Shown: positions 1-6,624 of the stretch, piece after piece
How the letters are laid out: each line of letters starts with the position of its first letter
How positions within the stretch are numbered: the stretch's first letter is position 1
Assembly: GCA_018262455.1 (NCBI GenBank)
Contig: JAGSPR010000207.1
Location: forward strand, 1-18,512
Source: Deltaproteobacteria bacterium
GTDB taxonomy: Bacteria; Myxococcota; Polyangia; Haliangiales; Haliangiaceae
Reading direction: 5' to 3'
Length of the DNA: 18,512 bases
The notes under the pieces: generated by a model
What the model was told of the DNA's origin: nothing
Database searches by the model: none
What the model saw: the letters and a program-made list of their open reading frames with translations, nothing else
Translations under genes and position numbers: made by a program

Positions 1-1036
1 CGACCTCCAACCCCGAGGACCGACCCTGATCGATGAAGATGACCTCGCCCTTCTCACCGATCAACTGATCCTTCGTGAGCATCGCCACGACGTTGCCTTG
101 CAGATCGACCTTCGGCGCGGCGGGCGGAACGTTGCGGAACTTGGTGACGAGCGGGCCGACCTTCGAGCCGCGCTCGATCTCTTGATTGGCCTCGACGATC
201 TTGCCGCGTGCGCGCTTGTCTTGCTTGACGCTCACGACCTCGAGCGAGCCGAGCAGGCGCACGTATGTGCCGACTTCCTTGCCGCCGCTCTTGACCGCAC
301 GACCGGGGATATAGACCGAGTAGCGCTTGCCGACCTCGGGCGGCTTGCCGGCCGGATAGCTCAGGTAGACCTCGTCCCCGGGCCCCAGCAGACCCTTCTC
401 GTCGACCGAGCCCTCGACCGTGATCGACTTGTCGAAGTCGGACTTTTCGACGAACGCGACCGAGGTGACCTGCGATTCGATCCGACGCTGCGGCGCGGGG
501 ACCTGATCGTTGGGTCCGCTGTCAGGCCGGCGCTCCGGATCGGGTTTCTGCTGCGCGAACACGCCGCGCGGCAACAGCCGCACGAGGTCGCCCGGATAGA
601 TCCAATGCGGGTTCGTGATCTGCGCGTTGTACGACCAGACCTTGGGCCACTGCCACGGATCGTTGAAGTAGAACCAGCAGATATCCCACAGCGTGTCACC
701 GCTGCGGACCACGTGGAGCTCGGGCACGGCGCCGGCGTGGATCACGTCCGGAGGCTCATTCGGCGAGTCGCCGCCGGACGGGACGTAGTAGCCCCCCGGC
801 CCGGCAGGCGCCGAGTCACCGCCAATGATCTTGCCGTCCGGACCGACGATCACGACCGCCGGCTTCGGGGGCGGGGGCGCGGGCGCGGGCGCGGGCGTGG
901 GCCCCTGGTTGCCGCCCACCCCGGGGTTGAGGACCGTCGGGGCATCGGCAGTCGGAATCACCGGCACCTGCGCGAAGGCATCAACGGCGCCGACGACAGG
1001 CACGACGAACACGAGCGCAGTGACGTAGCGTCTCAC
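1..1036 (-). CDS. Secreted LysM-domain protein (3' end outside window)
   Basis: This is a peptidoglycan-binding periplasmic protein. The visible part is 345 residues; the C-terminus lies beyond the left edge. The GTG start overlaps the stop of the upstream cpoB-like gene by four bases (GTGA), so translation is probably coupled. Residues 1-22 form a signal peptide ending in a likely signal peptidase I site (AFA|Q). A Pro/Ala-rich linker (about residues 46-60, from a GCGGGC-type DNA repeat near 868-896) and a Gly/Pro-rich stretch follow. A LysM domain sits at about 107-156 (HVVRSGDTLWDIC ... NPHWIYPGDLVRL). The rest is a beta-rich region without an obvious named domain, containing GDEVYLSYPAGKPPEVGKR. 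LysM domains bind N-acetylglucosamine in peptidoglycan. No catalytic domain is visible, so a scaffold or wall-anchoring role is inferred. Confidence 0.88.
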   Translation of the reverse strand, partial: MRRYVTALVFVVPVVGAVDAFAQVPVIPTADAPTVLNPGVGGNQGPTPAPAPAPPPPKPAVVIVGPDGKIIGGDSAPAGPGGYYVPSGGDSPNEPPDVIHAGAVPELHVVRSGDTLWDICWFYFNDPWQWPKVWSYNAQITNPHWIYPGDLVRLLPRGVFAQQKPDPERRPDSGPNDQVPAPQRRIESQVTSVAFVEKSDFDKSITVEGSVDEKGLLGPGDEVYLSYPAGKPPEVGKRYSVYIPGRAVKSGGKEVGTYVRLLGSLEVVSVKQDKRARGKIVEANQEIERGSKVGPLVTKFRNVPPAAPKVDLQGNVVAMLTKDQLIGEKGEVIFIDQGRSSGLEV

Positions 1037-1905
1037 GGAGTCTCCAGGCGCTTGGCCGCGAGCGCGGCCGGCTCGGTCTTGGGATAGAGGTTCACGACCT
1101 GCTCCAGTACGGCGCGGGCCTTCTCGGTCTGAGTCAACGCCTGGTAGCAGTATCCCACCTTCAGCAGCGCGTCGGGAACCTTGTTACCTCGAGGGTAGGT
1201 CTGGATGACGTTGCGAAACTCGATGAGCGCCTGGGCGTAGTCCTTGTGAGCGTAGAACGCCTCGCCGAGCCAGTACTGGGCATTGTCGGCGTAGTCATGG
1301 CGCGGATACTTCGCGAGGAAGGCGCGCAGCGCAGCCACGGCGTCGTCGTGATTGCCCGCCTTCACGAGGTCGACGGCGGCCCGGTAGTCGTTGGAGGCAT
1401 CCCCCGTGCGATCGGGCGGCGTGTCGTGATCACGCCTTGGCGTCCGCGCCGTGCGGGCCGAGACCGCCGGGATCCGATGGGACAGCTCGATGCGATCGCC
1501 CGTCGTCGACCCGGGCATCGAGCGCGCGGGAAGCGGCATGGTGGTGCGCCGCGACGGATCGTCCTCGATCGTGGCGACCTTGCCCGCGGCGGCATCGCCC
1601 TCGTACACGATCTCCTCGCCATCGTCGGTCACGGCCACGACCCGGGACGTCGCCGTCGTCGGCCGATCCGGCGACGCGACCTCGACCGGCAAGCTCGGCA
1701 TCGAGCCATCGACCGTCGCGATGCCGACCTGCGCACGGACGAGATCGAGCTGTTTCTTGAGATCGCGCAGCTTGCGATCCTGCGCCCGGCGCTCGGATCG
1801 CAGCTCGGACACGGTCTGGTTGAGATGACGGTTGTCGGCGCGCAACGCCGACATCGGCGACGCGCAACCGACTGTGAGTAGAAGCCAGATAGCGTGTCTC
1901 GTCAC
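1033..1905 (-). CDS. CpoB/YbgF-like periplasmic TPR protein (Tol-Pal associated)
   Basis: The 290-residue product resembles CpoB (YbgF), which in E. coli coordinates peptidoglycan synthesis with outer-membrane constriction through TolA and PBP1B. It has a short hydrophobic N-terminus with a possible, imperfect lipobox (LTVGC, Cys14). A charged heptad region at about 21-60 fits the family's trimerising coiled coil. A low-complexity linker (about 61-170) follows, then three TPR-like repeats at about 171-287, including YWLGEAFYAHKDYAQALIEF and KARAVLEQVVNLYPK. The start is GTG at 1905, the only start codon after an in-frame stop, but it has no good ribosome binding site. A strong GAGGAG (1949-1954) instead serves an ATG at 1939 in another frame, so the true N-terminus is uncertain. 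No tol or pal genes are in the window, so the Tol link rests on family resemblance. Confidence 0.85.
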   Translation of the reverse strand: MTRHAIWLLLTVGCASPMSALRADNRHLNQTVSELRSERRAQDRKLRDLKKQLDLVRAQVGIATVDGSMPSLPVEVASPDRPTTATSRVVAVTDDGEEIVYEGDAAAGKVATIEDDPSRRTTMPLPARSMPGSTTGDRIELSHRIPAVSARTARTPRRDHDTPPDRTGDASNDYRAAVDLVKAGNHDDAVAALRAFLAKYPRHDYADNAQYWLGEAFYAHKDYAQALIEFRNVIQTYPRGNKVPDALLKVGYCYQALTQTEKARAVLEQVVNLYPKTEPAALAAKRLETP

Positions 1906-2010
1906 GGCCCGCTGATCGTAGGTGGCGGCTGCGCCACATGCAAAATTTCTCCTCGATCACTTAGCGAAGCGGTTAAGTAGGAGGTCCTCGGAGACTCGAC
2001 GCCTCGGAGG

Positions 2011-2934
2011 CTACTTCGTGGCGGCGAGGATCTGGGCCGCGCCCTGCCGGAGCAGCTCCTCGGCAAGCCGCACTCCGAGCTGCGCGGCTTCGGTGACCGC
2101 GCCCGTAACCTCGGCTCGCAGGATCCGCGAGCCATCTGGCATGCCGCACAATCCGATCACGCGCAGCCCGCCCGCCACGTCGATCGCATGCGCCGCGAGC
2201 GGAGTCTGGCAGCTGCCGCCCATGTGCAGCAGGAACGACCGCTCGGCTTCGACGCGCTGGGCCTCGGCGGGATCGTGGATCGCGCGGCGCACGAGCTCGA
2301 TCACCGCGGCATCGCCCGCGCGGGTCTCGAAGCCGAGCACTCCTTGCGCCACCGCGGGGACGCTGAGCTCGAGCGTCAGCAGCTGCGTGATCCGGGGTGC
2401 AAGCCCGAGACGGGTCAACCCGGCGGCCGCGAGGACGATCGCGTCGAACTCGCCGTCGTCGAGCTTGCGGATGCGGGTCGGCACGTTGCCGCGGAGCATC
2501 TTGATCTGGAGATCGGGGCGGCGCGCGAGCAGCTGACACTGGCGGCGCATGCTCGATGTCCCCACGACCGCGCCCTCACGCAGCGTGTCGACCGTGACCG
2601 GCTCGCGCGCACACAGCGCGTCCCACGGAATCTCGCGGCTCGACACGGCGACCAGCTCGAGGCCTGGAGCGAGCTCGGCCGGCACGTCCTTCATCGAGTG
2701 CACCGCGAGATCCGCCGTGCGATCGATCAGCGCCTGCTCGATCTCCTTCACGAACAGACCCTTGCCACCGACCTTCGCGAGCGGGACATCGAGGATCATG
2801 TCACCCGACGTCTTGATGACGTTGAGCTCGATGTTCAGCGTCGGTGCCACCGCGAGCAGACGCGACCTCAGGTGCGCTGCTTGCCACAGCGCGAGGGCTG
2901 AGCCTCGGGTCGCGATAACGAGACGTTGGGTCAC
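2011..2934 (-). CDS. hemC: Hydroxymethylbilane synthase (porphobilinogen deaminase)
   Basis: This cytoplasmic enzyme joins four porphobilinogen molecules into hydroxymethylbilane in haem and tetrapyrrole synthesis. The 307-residue product has normal family length. The N-terminal ATRGSALALWQA is the family signature. HSMKDVP at 79-85 holds the catalytic Asp83 (Asp84 in E. coli), GTSSMRRQ lies at 125-132, LRGNVPTR at 147-154, and GGSCQTPLAAHA contains Cys242, which carries the dipyrromethane cofactor. All expected key residues are present. The GTG start lies 10 bases after the hemA stop, with an AAAGG ribosome binding site in the gap, so hemA and hemC form one transcription unit. A 105-bp gap separates it from the cpoB-like gene downstream. 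Confidence 0.97.
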   Translation of the reverse strand: MTQRLVIATRGSALALWQAAHLRSRLLAVAPTLNIELNVIKTSGDMILDVPLAKVGGKGLFVKEIEQALIDRTADLAVHSMKDVPAELAPGLELVAVSSREIPWDALCAREPVTVDTLREGAVVGTSSMRRQCQLLARRPDLQIKMLRGNVPTRIRKLDDGEFDAIVLAAAGLTRLGLAPRITQLLTLELSVPAVAQGVLGFETRAGDAAVIELVRRAIHDPAEAQRVEAERSFLLHMGGSCQTPLAAHAIDVAGGLRVIGLCGMPDGSRILRAEVTGAVTEAAQLGVRLAEELLRQGAAQILAATK

Positions 2935-2944
2935 GGCTTGCCTT

Positions 2945-4309
2945 TCACTCGGGAGACTTCATCTCGGGCGCAGCGTCGAGCGCGGGCACCGCGGGAATCG
3001 TGGGCTGAGACTCGCGCTCGCCCTCGCGCCCCTGCTCCGGCTCGAGCCCGAACAGCTCGCAGAGCACCTCCGCGCGCAGGGCTGCTTCGTCGGAGGTTGA
3101 CTCGCGCAGCGCCGCGGTGGGCGTGTGCAGGAGCTTGTTGACGACGAGCTGGACGAGGCGCTGCACGACCTCGCGCTGCTGCACCGGCGAGTGCTCCCGG
3201 CGAGCGAGCTGCTCGAGTGCCTTCTGGAGCTCGGTGTCGGCGACCTCCGCGAAGTGCTCGCGCAGCGCACGGATCGTCGGCACCACGCCCTGGGTGCGCA
3301 GCCATTGTTCGAACTGACCGGCCTCGTGCTCGACGATCCGGCCTGCCTGCTCGCCCGCTCTCGCACGCTCGGCCAGGTTGGCGGCGACCACCTTCTCGAG
3401 GTCGTCGATGTCGAACAGATAGACGCCATCGAAGTCACCGATCGCGGGCTCGGCATCGCGTGGTACCGCGATGTCGATCACGGTCATCGGCCGCCACCGG
3501 CGAGCTTTCGTGACCTTCTTGAACAGCGCACGGGTCAGCACCGGCTCGCGGGCGCCGGTCGAGCTGATCACGATGTCGGTCTGGGCGAGCAGTGTCTCGA
3601 GCTCGCTCCACGGTCGGGCGATCCCATCGATCTCGGCCGCGAGCGCTTCGGCCTTCTCGGGCGAACGATTGGTGACCACGATCTGCTGGGCTCCCGAGGT
3701 GTAGAGGTGGCGCGCCGCGAGGGTCGACATCTTGCCCGCGCCGATCACCAGCACGCTCTTGCCGGACAGATTTCCGAACACGCGGGTCGCGAGCTCGACC
3801 GCGACCGACGAGATGTTCGCCGCGCCGCGCGCGATCGAGGTCTCGGTCCGCACGCGCTTCGCGACGCCGAATGCACGCTCGAGGAAGCGCCCGAGCACCG
3901 GCCCCGAGGTCCCTGCCCCTCCCGCCACGCCGTACGCCGCCTTGAGCTGGCCGAGGATCTGAGCCTCTCCGAGCACGAGCGAGTCGAGCGCGCTCGCGAC
4001 CCGGAAGACGTGACGAATCGCCGCGCTGCCGCGGTGGTCGTAGATGACGTCTGCGAGCTCGCCCGCCTTGAGCCCGCGCTGCTGGGCGAGGAAGTGCCGA
4101 ACCGGTCCGGTGGCGTCGGCGCCGGGCTTGGCGACGCCGTAGACCTCGACTCGGTTGCACGTCGAGATCAGCAGAGCCTCGGCGACCGGGTTCACGATCG
4201 TGAGCTCGCGCAACGTGCTCGCGACCTCCTCGTCCCGAAACGCGAGCTTCTCGCGAATCGCGACAGGCGCGGTTCGCCAGCTGATCCCTACGACGAACAG
4301 CTCGCTCAC
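2945..4309 (-). CDS. hemA: Glutamyl-tRNA reductase
   Basis: This enzyme reduces glutamyl-tRNA(Glu) with NADPH to glutamate-1-semialdehyde, the committed step of C5 haem synthesis. From the GTG at 4309 the product is 454 residues. The open frame continues upstream, but this start has a GGAGG site eight bases before it and overlaps the HemX-like stop by four bases (GTGA). STCNRVEVYG carries the catalytic Cys51. The GluTR signature, from His100 to LVLGEAQILGQLK at about 111-123, is intact. A Rossmann-type NADPH site VLVIGAGKMS lies at about 187-195, and the helical dimerisation domain follows. Two oddities: the usual G-(I/L)-(N/S)-H-x-TAP motif reads GISWRTAP, with Trp11 in place of His, and a roughly 30-residue Glu/Pro-rich tail extends the C-terminus. 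Confidence 0.96.
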   Translation of the reverse strand: MSELFVVGISWRTAPVAIREKLAFRDEEVASTLRELTIVNPVAEALLISTCNRVEVYGVAKPGADATGPVRHFLAQQRGLKAGELADVIYDHRGSAAIRHVFRVASALDSLVLGEAQILGQLKAAYGVAGGAGTSGPVLGRFLERAFGVAKRVRTETSIARGAANISSVAVELATRVFGNLSGKSVLVIGAGKMSTLAARHLYTSGAQQIVVTNRSPEKAEALAAEIDGIARPWSELETLLAQTDIVISSTGAREPVLTRALFKKVTKARRWRPMTVIDIAVPRDAEPAIGDFDGVYLFDIDDLEKVVAANLAERARAGEQAGRIVEHEAGQFEQWLRTQGVVPTIRALREHFAEVADTELQKALEQLARREHSPVQQREVVQRLVQLVVNKLLHTPTAALRESTSDEAALRAEVLCELFGLEPEQGREGERESQPTIPAVPALDAAPEMKSPE

Positions 4310-5133
4310 TCCACCATCCTCCGCACGAGATAGATCGCGAGGACCGCGAGCGCCGCCGCGAAGCCGATCAGCGTGAACCGCGCCGCCCGCCGGCCGCGCC
4401 AGCCGTACGCCTGCCGCCCGACCAACAGCGCAGCGTAGGCGCACCAGGTGATCGCGGCGAGCGGGTACTCCGGCCGGTCAAGCGACTCGCCGAGCTTGCT
4501 GACCCAGATCGCTCCAAGCACGAGCGCGACCGTGAAGATCGGGAACCCGACCCAGATCAGCCGGTGGCTCATCCGATCGAGCACCTCGAGTGGTGCGCCG
4601 TTGTCCTTGAAGGCGACCGTGTCGAACTTCTTCTTCTTGAGCGCGCGCGCCTCCATCAAGTAGATCGCCGACAGCGCGCTCGCGAACGCGAACACGCCTA
4701 CCCCGATCGTCGCCATCGAGATGTGGATCCGCCCCAGGGTGGAGAGATCCTCGGGCGCCGTGCCTGCCGGCGTGAGCCGCGCCGCGACGAGCAGGATCAG
4801 CGCCACGGGCATGACAACGACACCGCCGATCGTCAGCCGGTACCGCGTGCTCGCGAGCAGGTACCCCCCGGTGACGATGAACGCGAGCAGGCCGATCGCC
4901 TCGCGCACCGACTGCGCCGGATGTACGTGCAGGGTCCCGCGCCAGCCGATGTCGACGCCGTGGGCGACGAACGCCACGCCCACGAGCGAGATCGCCAGCC
5001 CACGAAGCTTCTGTTTGCCCGCAAGCACCAAGAACAGCACGGTGCTCGCGGCCGCATATGCGGCCACCGCGACCCAGAACGCTGGTGAGGGTGCAACCGA
5101 GAGCAGCCGCGCCGCTGGCTCGTAGGTGGTCAC
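4306..5133 (-). CDS. HemX/CcsA-like integral membrane protein
   Basis: The 275-residue polytopic protein has about eight hydrophobic segments and resembles the CcsA/HemX/YpjD family. Family-like elements include His58 (VAHGV), RIHISMATIGVGVFAFASA at about 135-153 and LDRMSHRLIWVGFPI at 185-199. The tryptophan-rich haem-handling motif of true CcsA/CcmC cytochrome c assembly proteins (WGxxWxWDPKE) is absent: the matching place reads GAIWVSKLGESLDRPEY. Together with its position directly before hemA (4-nt overlap), this favours a HemX-like role. In Bacillus, HemX is a membrane protein that affects the level of glutamyl-tRNA reductase. The start is GTG at 5133, overlapping the upstream gene by four bases, with no clear ribosome binding site, so coupled translation is likely. 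Confidence 0.82.
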   Translation of the reverse strand: MTTYEPAARLLSVAPSPAFWVAVAAYAAASTVLFLVLAGKQKLRGLAISLVGVAFVAHGVDIGWRGTLHVHPAQSVREAIGLLAFIVTGGYLLASTRYRLTIGGVVVMPVALILLVAARLTPAGTAPEDLSTLGRIHISMATIGVGVFAFASALSAIYLMEARALKKKKFDTVAFKDNGAPLEVLDRMSHRLIWVGFPIFTVALVLGAIWVSKLGESLDRPEYPLAAITWCAYAALLVGRQAYGWRGRRAARFTLIGFAAALAVLAIYLVRRMVE

Positions 5134-5429
5134 GGCGGCAGCGGCTCGCCGATGAACCCATCGATCACGTCGTAGGCCGTGTCCTTGTAGATCACCGAGC
5201 TCTCCATCTGATCGGCGCCCATCGCCTCGAGCGACTGCTTGGACTTCACCCGCCCGATCAGATCGTTCGGATCATGATTCTGACCGACCGCACGCAAGAA
5301 GTGCACGGCAGGCTTCATCGCGAATGACCGCCCGAGCTCCGTGAGGGTCATGCGATCCCCTTCGAGCGTGGCGCGCCCCTCCGCGGACCAGGTATCGAGT
5401 CGCTCCACCGAGATGAACAGGTTTGACAT
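5130..5429 (-). CDS. Conserved-looking 99-aa protein of unknown function
   Basis: I do not recognise a named family. The product is soluble and acidic, with no signal peptide or membrane helix. It opens with MSNLFISVERLDTWS and has a central basic/polar part (QNHDPNDLIGRVKSK). The C-terminal ESSVIYKDTAYDVIDGFIG looks like a compact alpha/beta fold. It is first in the haem block, and its stop overlaps the GTG of the HemX-like gene by four bases (GTGA), so it is co-expressed with hemA and hemC. A link to haem or redox control is only positional. The ATG has no separated ribosome binding site. A -10-like TACACT ends ten bases upstream and a 10-bp palindrome (5432-5441) lies between them. Confidence 0.8.
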   Translation of the reverse strand: MSNLFISVERLDTWSAEGRATLEGDRMTLTELGRSFAMKPAVHFLRAVGQNHDPNDLIGRVKSKQSLEAMGADQMESSVIYKDTAYDVIDGFIGEPLPP

Positions 5430-5431
5430 CC

Positions 5432-5453
5432 CTGGCGCCAGTGTACCGGCGCC
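5432..5453 (-). promoter_or_regulatory. Possible -10 box and palindromic operator before the haem block
   Basis: The perfect palindrome CTGGCGCCAG (5432-5441) lies two bases before the ATG at 5429. A second GGCGCC at 5448-5453 makes a spaced inverted repeat around the minus-strand -10-like TACACT (5445-5440). No convincing -35 was found. A repressor could occupy this site, but GC-rich DNA yields such palindromes readily. Confidence 0.3.
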
Positions 5454-5478
5454 TGCGGAAGCCGGCTAGTTGTCGAGG

Positions 5479-5507
5479 TTGCCACAGACCGCCGGGAGCG
5501 TTACATA
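5479..5507 (+). promoter_or_regulatory. Sigma-70-type promoter for trxA
   Basis: TTGCCA (5479-5484) and TACATA (5502-5507) are separated by 17 bases, the preferred spacing. Initiation would fall around 5513-5515, only two to four bases before the trxA ATG at 5517. The mRNA would then be nearly leaderless, which fits the absence of a usable ribosome binding site. Confidence 0.5.
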
Positions 5508-5516
5508 AGTAAGACC

Positions 5517-5849
5517 ATGGCAAGCGCGAACGTGAAGGAGCTCACCGACACCAACTTCGAGTCCGAGGTCCTCCAGTCGGATGTGCCGACCCTGGTGGAC
5601 TTCTGGGCGGTCTGGTGTGGTCCCTGCAAGCAGATCGCGCCGATGGTCGATGCCCTCGCAGAGGAGTACAAGGGCCGCCTGAAGGTCGCCAAGATGGATA
5701 TCGACCACCACCAGGTCGTGCCTCAGCAGTACGGGGTCCGGTCCATCCCAACGCTGCTCATCTTCAAGGGTGGCAAGGTCGTCGGACAGCTGGTCGGCGC
5801 GGCGCCGCGCAGCAAGCTCGAAGCCGAGATCCAGAAGCACCTCGGCTAG
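5517..5849 (+). CDS. trxA: Thioredoxin
   Basis: This small cytoplasmic dithiol oxidoreductase reduces protein disulfides and is itself recycled by thioredoxin reductase. Its 110 residues match the family length. The active site is WCGPC at 33-37 followed by Lys38. The buried Asp is Asp28 (LVDFW), the cis-proline is Pro78 (SIPTL), and GGKVVGQLVGA corresponds to the conserved glycine turn. The gene is divergent from the haem block, with an 87-bp gap. ATG at 5517 is the natural start; GGGAG at 5494-5498 is 18 bases away and too far to act as a ribosome binding site. It is probably transcribed alone. Confidence 0.97.
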   Translation: MASANVKELTDTNFESEVLQSDVPTLVDFWAVWCGPCKQIAPMVDALAEEYKGRLKVAKMDIDHHQVVPQQYGVRSIPTLLIFKGGKVVGQLVGAAPRSKLEAEIQKHLG

Positions 5850-5855
5850 CGACCC

Positions 5856-5877
5856 GCCCAGATCGGGCACATTCTTC
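5856..5877 (+). terminator. Weak terminator-like hairpin after trxA
   Basis: GCCC-AGATC-GGGC (5856-5868) can form a four-pair stem seven bases after the trxA stop, followed by the partly T-rich ATTCTTC. The stem is short and the tract broken, so this is only suggestive. Confidence 0.25.
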
Positions 5878-6076
5878 AGGGATTGCGGATGGATCGCCGG
5901 CTAGTCGTGGGTGGTCCTGGTCGCTGTCTCGACAACACGCGTAATCCCGGCCTGTTGTGCCCGAGCCGGCTGTGCGTGCGGCCCCCACCGGCCGACTGCG
6001 CCACGGTGCGTGCCGGCAGCCCCGAGCTTACAGATCGCTTGCAAACCACCGCCGCGGCCGGCGCTAGAGCTGGCGC

Positions 6077-6478
6077 ATGAAGCTCGCGCTCGTCACTGCG
6101 CTCGTCGGATGCCACGCCCGTACGGCGCCATCGGCACCGAGTCACCCACCGCTCGTCTCGGCGTGCATCTTCGAGACCGCCGTCGCGACGACGATCTTGC
6201 TCGCTCCCGCCGGCGAGCGATGCGACCGAGGGACCGCTGGCCCCGGCGTCCTGGAGATCTCGCTGTGGCAGACCCGCGGCCCGCTCCCGGTCGCCCGGAG
6301 CTGGCACGTGTCGCCCTCCACCCAGGCAGTCGTCCCGCCCGCTGACATCGTGGGCGAGCTGTCCTACGACCGGAGCGCATCGTCATCGTCGCACGAGCAC
6401 GTCACGTTCGATCTACGAGTCCGTGGCGAGGTGGTGCGCGGCCGTGTCGCGGTCACGACCTTCTTCGCTGGCGATTGA
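6077..6478 (+). CDS. Small predicted lipoprotein of unknown function
   Basis: The 133-residue product begins with a short lipoprotein signal, MKLALVTALVGC, giving a lipobox LVGC with Cys12 as the acylated residue. The mature part is about 121 residues. It contains two further cysteines (Cys30 and Cys49) that could form a disulfide, a beta-rich middle (GVLEISLWQTRGPLPVARSW) and a closing strand pair (VTFDLRVRGEVVRGRVAVTTFF). I recognise no family. The ribosome binding site is poor. It lies between trxA (227 bp upstream) and the propeller lipoprotein gene (146 bp downstream) and is probably a separate unit. The good lipobox and strand pattern argue for a real gene, but it could be a chance frame in GC-rich DNA. 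Confidence 0.6.
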   Translation: MKLALVTALVGCHARTAPSAPSHPPLVSACIFETAVATTILLAPAGERCDRGTAGPGVLEISLWQTRGPLPVARSWHVSPSTQAVVPPADIVGELSYDRSASSSSHEHVTFDLRVRGEVVRGRVAVTTFFAGD

Positions 6479-6562
6479 TCGCGATGCCGTCCGGTCGTGA
6501 GGGTCGCATCCGCACGGTCAGGGTCACGAAACGAAATCTTTTCGAGCGCAGGGCCGTTGCAT

Positions 6563-6586
6563 CCCGAAACCGCTCACCAATTCGGG
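6563..6586 (+). other. Inverted repeat upstream of the propeller lipoprotein gene
   Basis: CCCGAA (6563-6568) and TTCGGG (6581-6586) form a six-base inverted repeat with a 12-base spacer, 38 bases before the ATG at 6625. It could be an operator or a leader hairpin. No T-run follows, so a terminator for the upstream lipoprotein is less likely. Confidence 0.25.
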
Positions 6587-6624
6587 TGTCCGTTGTCTGT
6601 CCACCCGCCTCGGAGGATCTCGCG

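Noticed and set aside
98..1087. A 329-codon plus-strand open frame over the LysM gene
   Set aside because: The minus strand carries a signal peptide and LysM motif. The plus frame is Arg/Asp/Leu-rich shadow and also runs into the cpoB-like gene.
1981..2010. Direct repeat CCTCGGAG (1986-1993 and 2002-2009) just after hemC
   Set aside because: Only two copies of eight bases in a GC-rich intergenic stretch; no third copy or associated element. Probably chance.
5883..6080. A 65-codon plus-strand frame ending at the start of the small lipoprotein gene
   Set aside because: It has no ribosome binding site, its composition is Pro/Arg/Ala-rich, and no signal or motif is visible. I regard 5850-6076 as non-coding.
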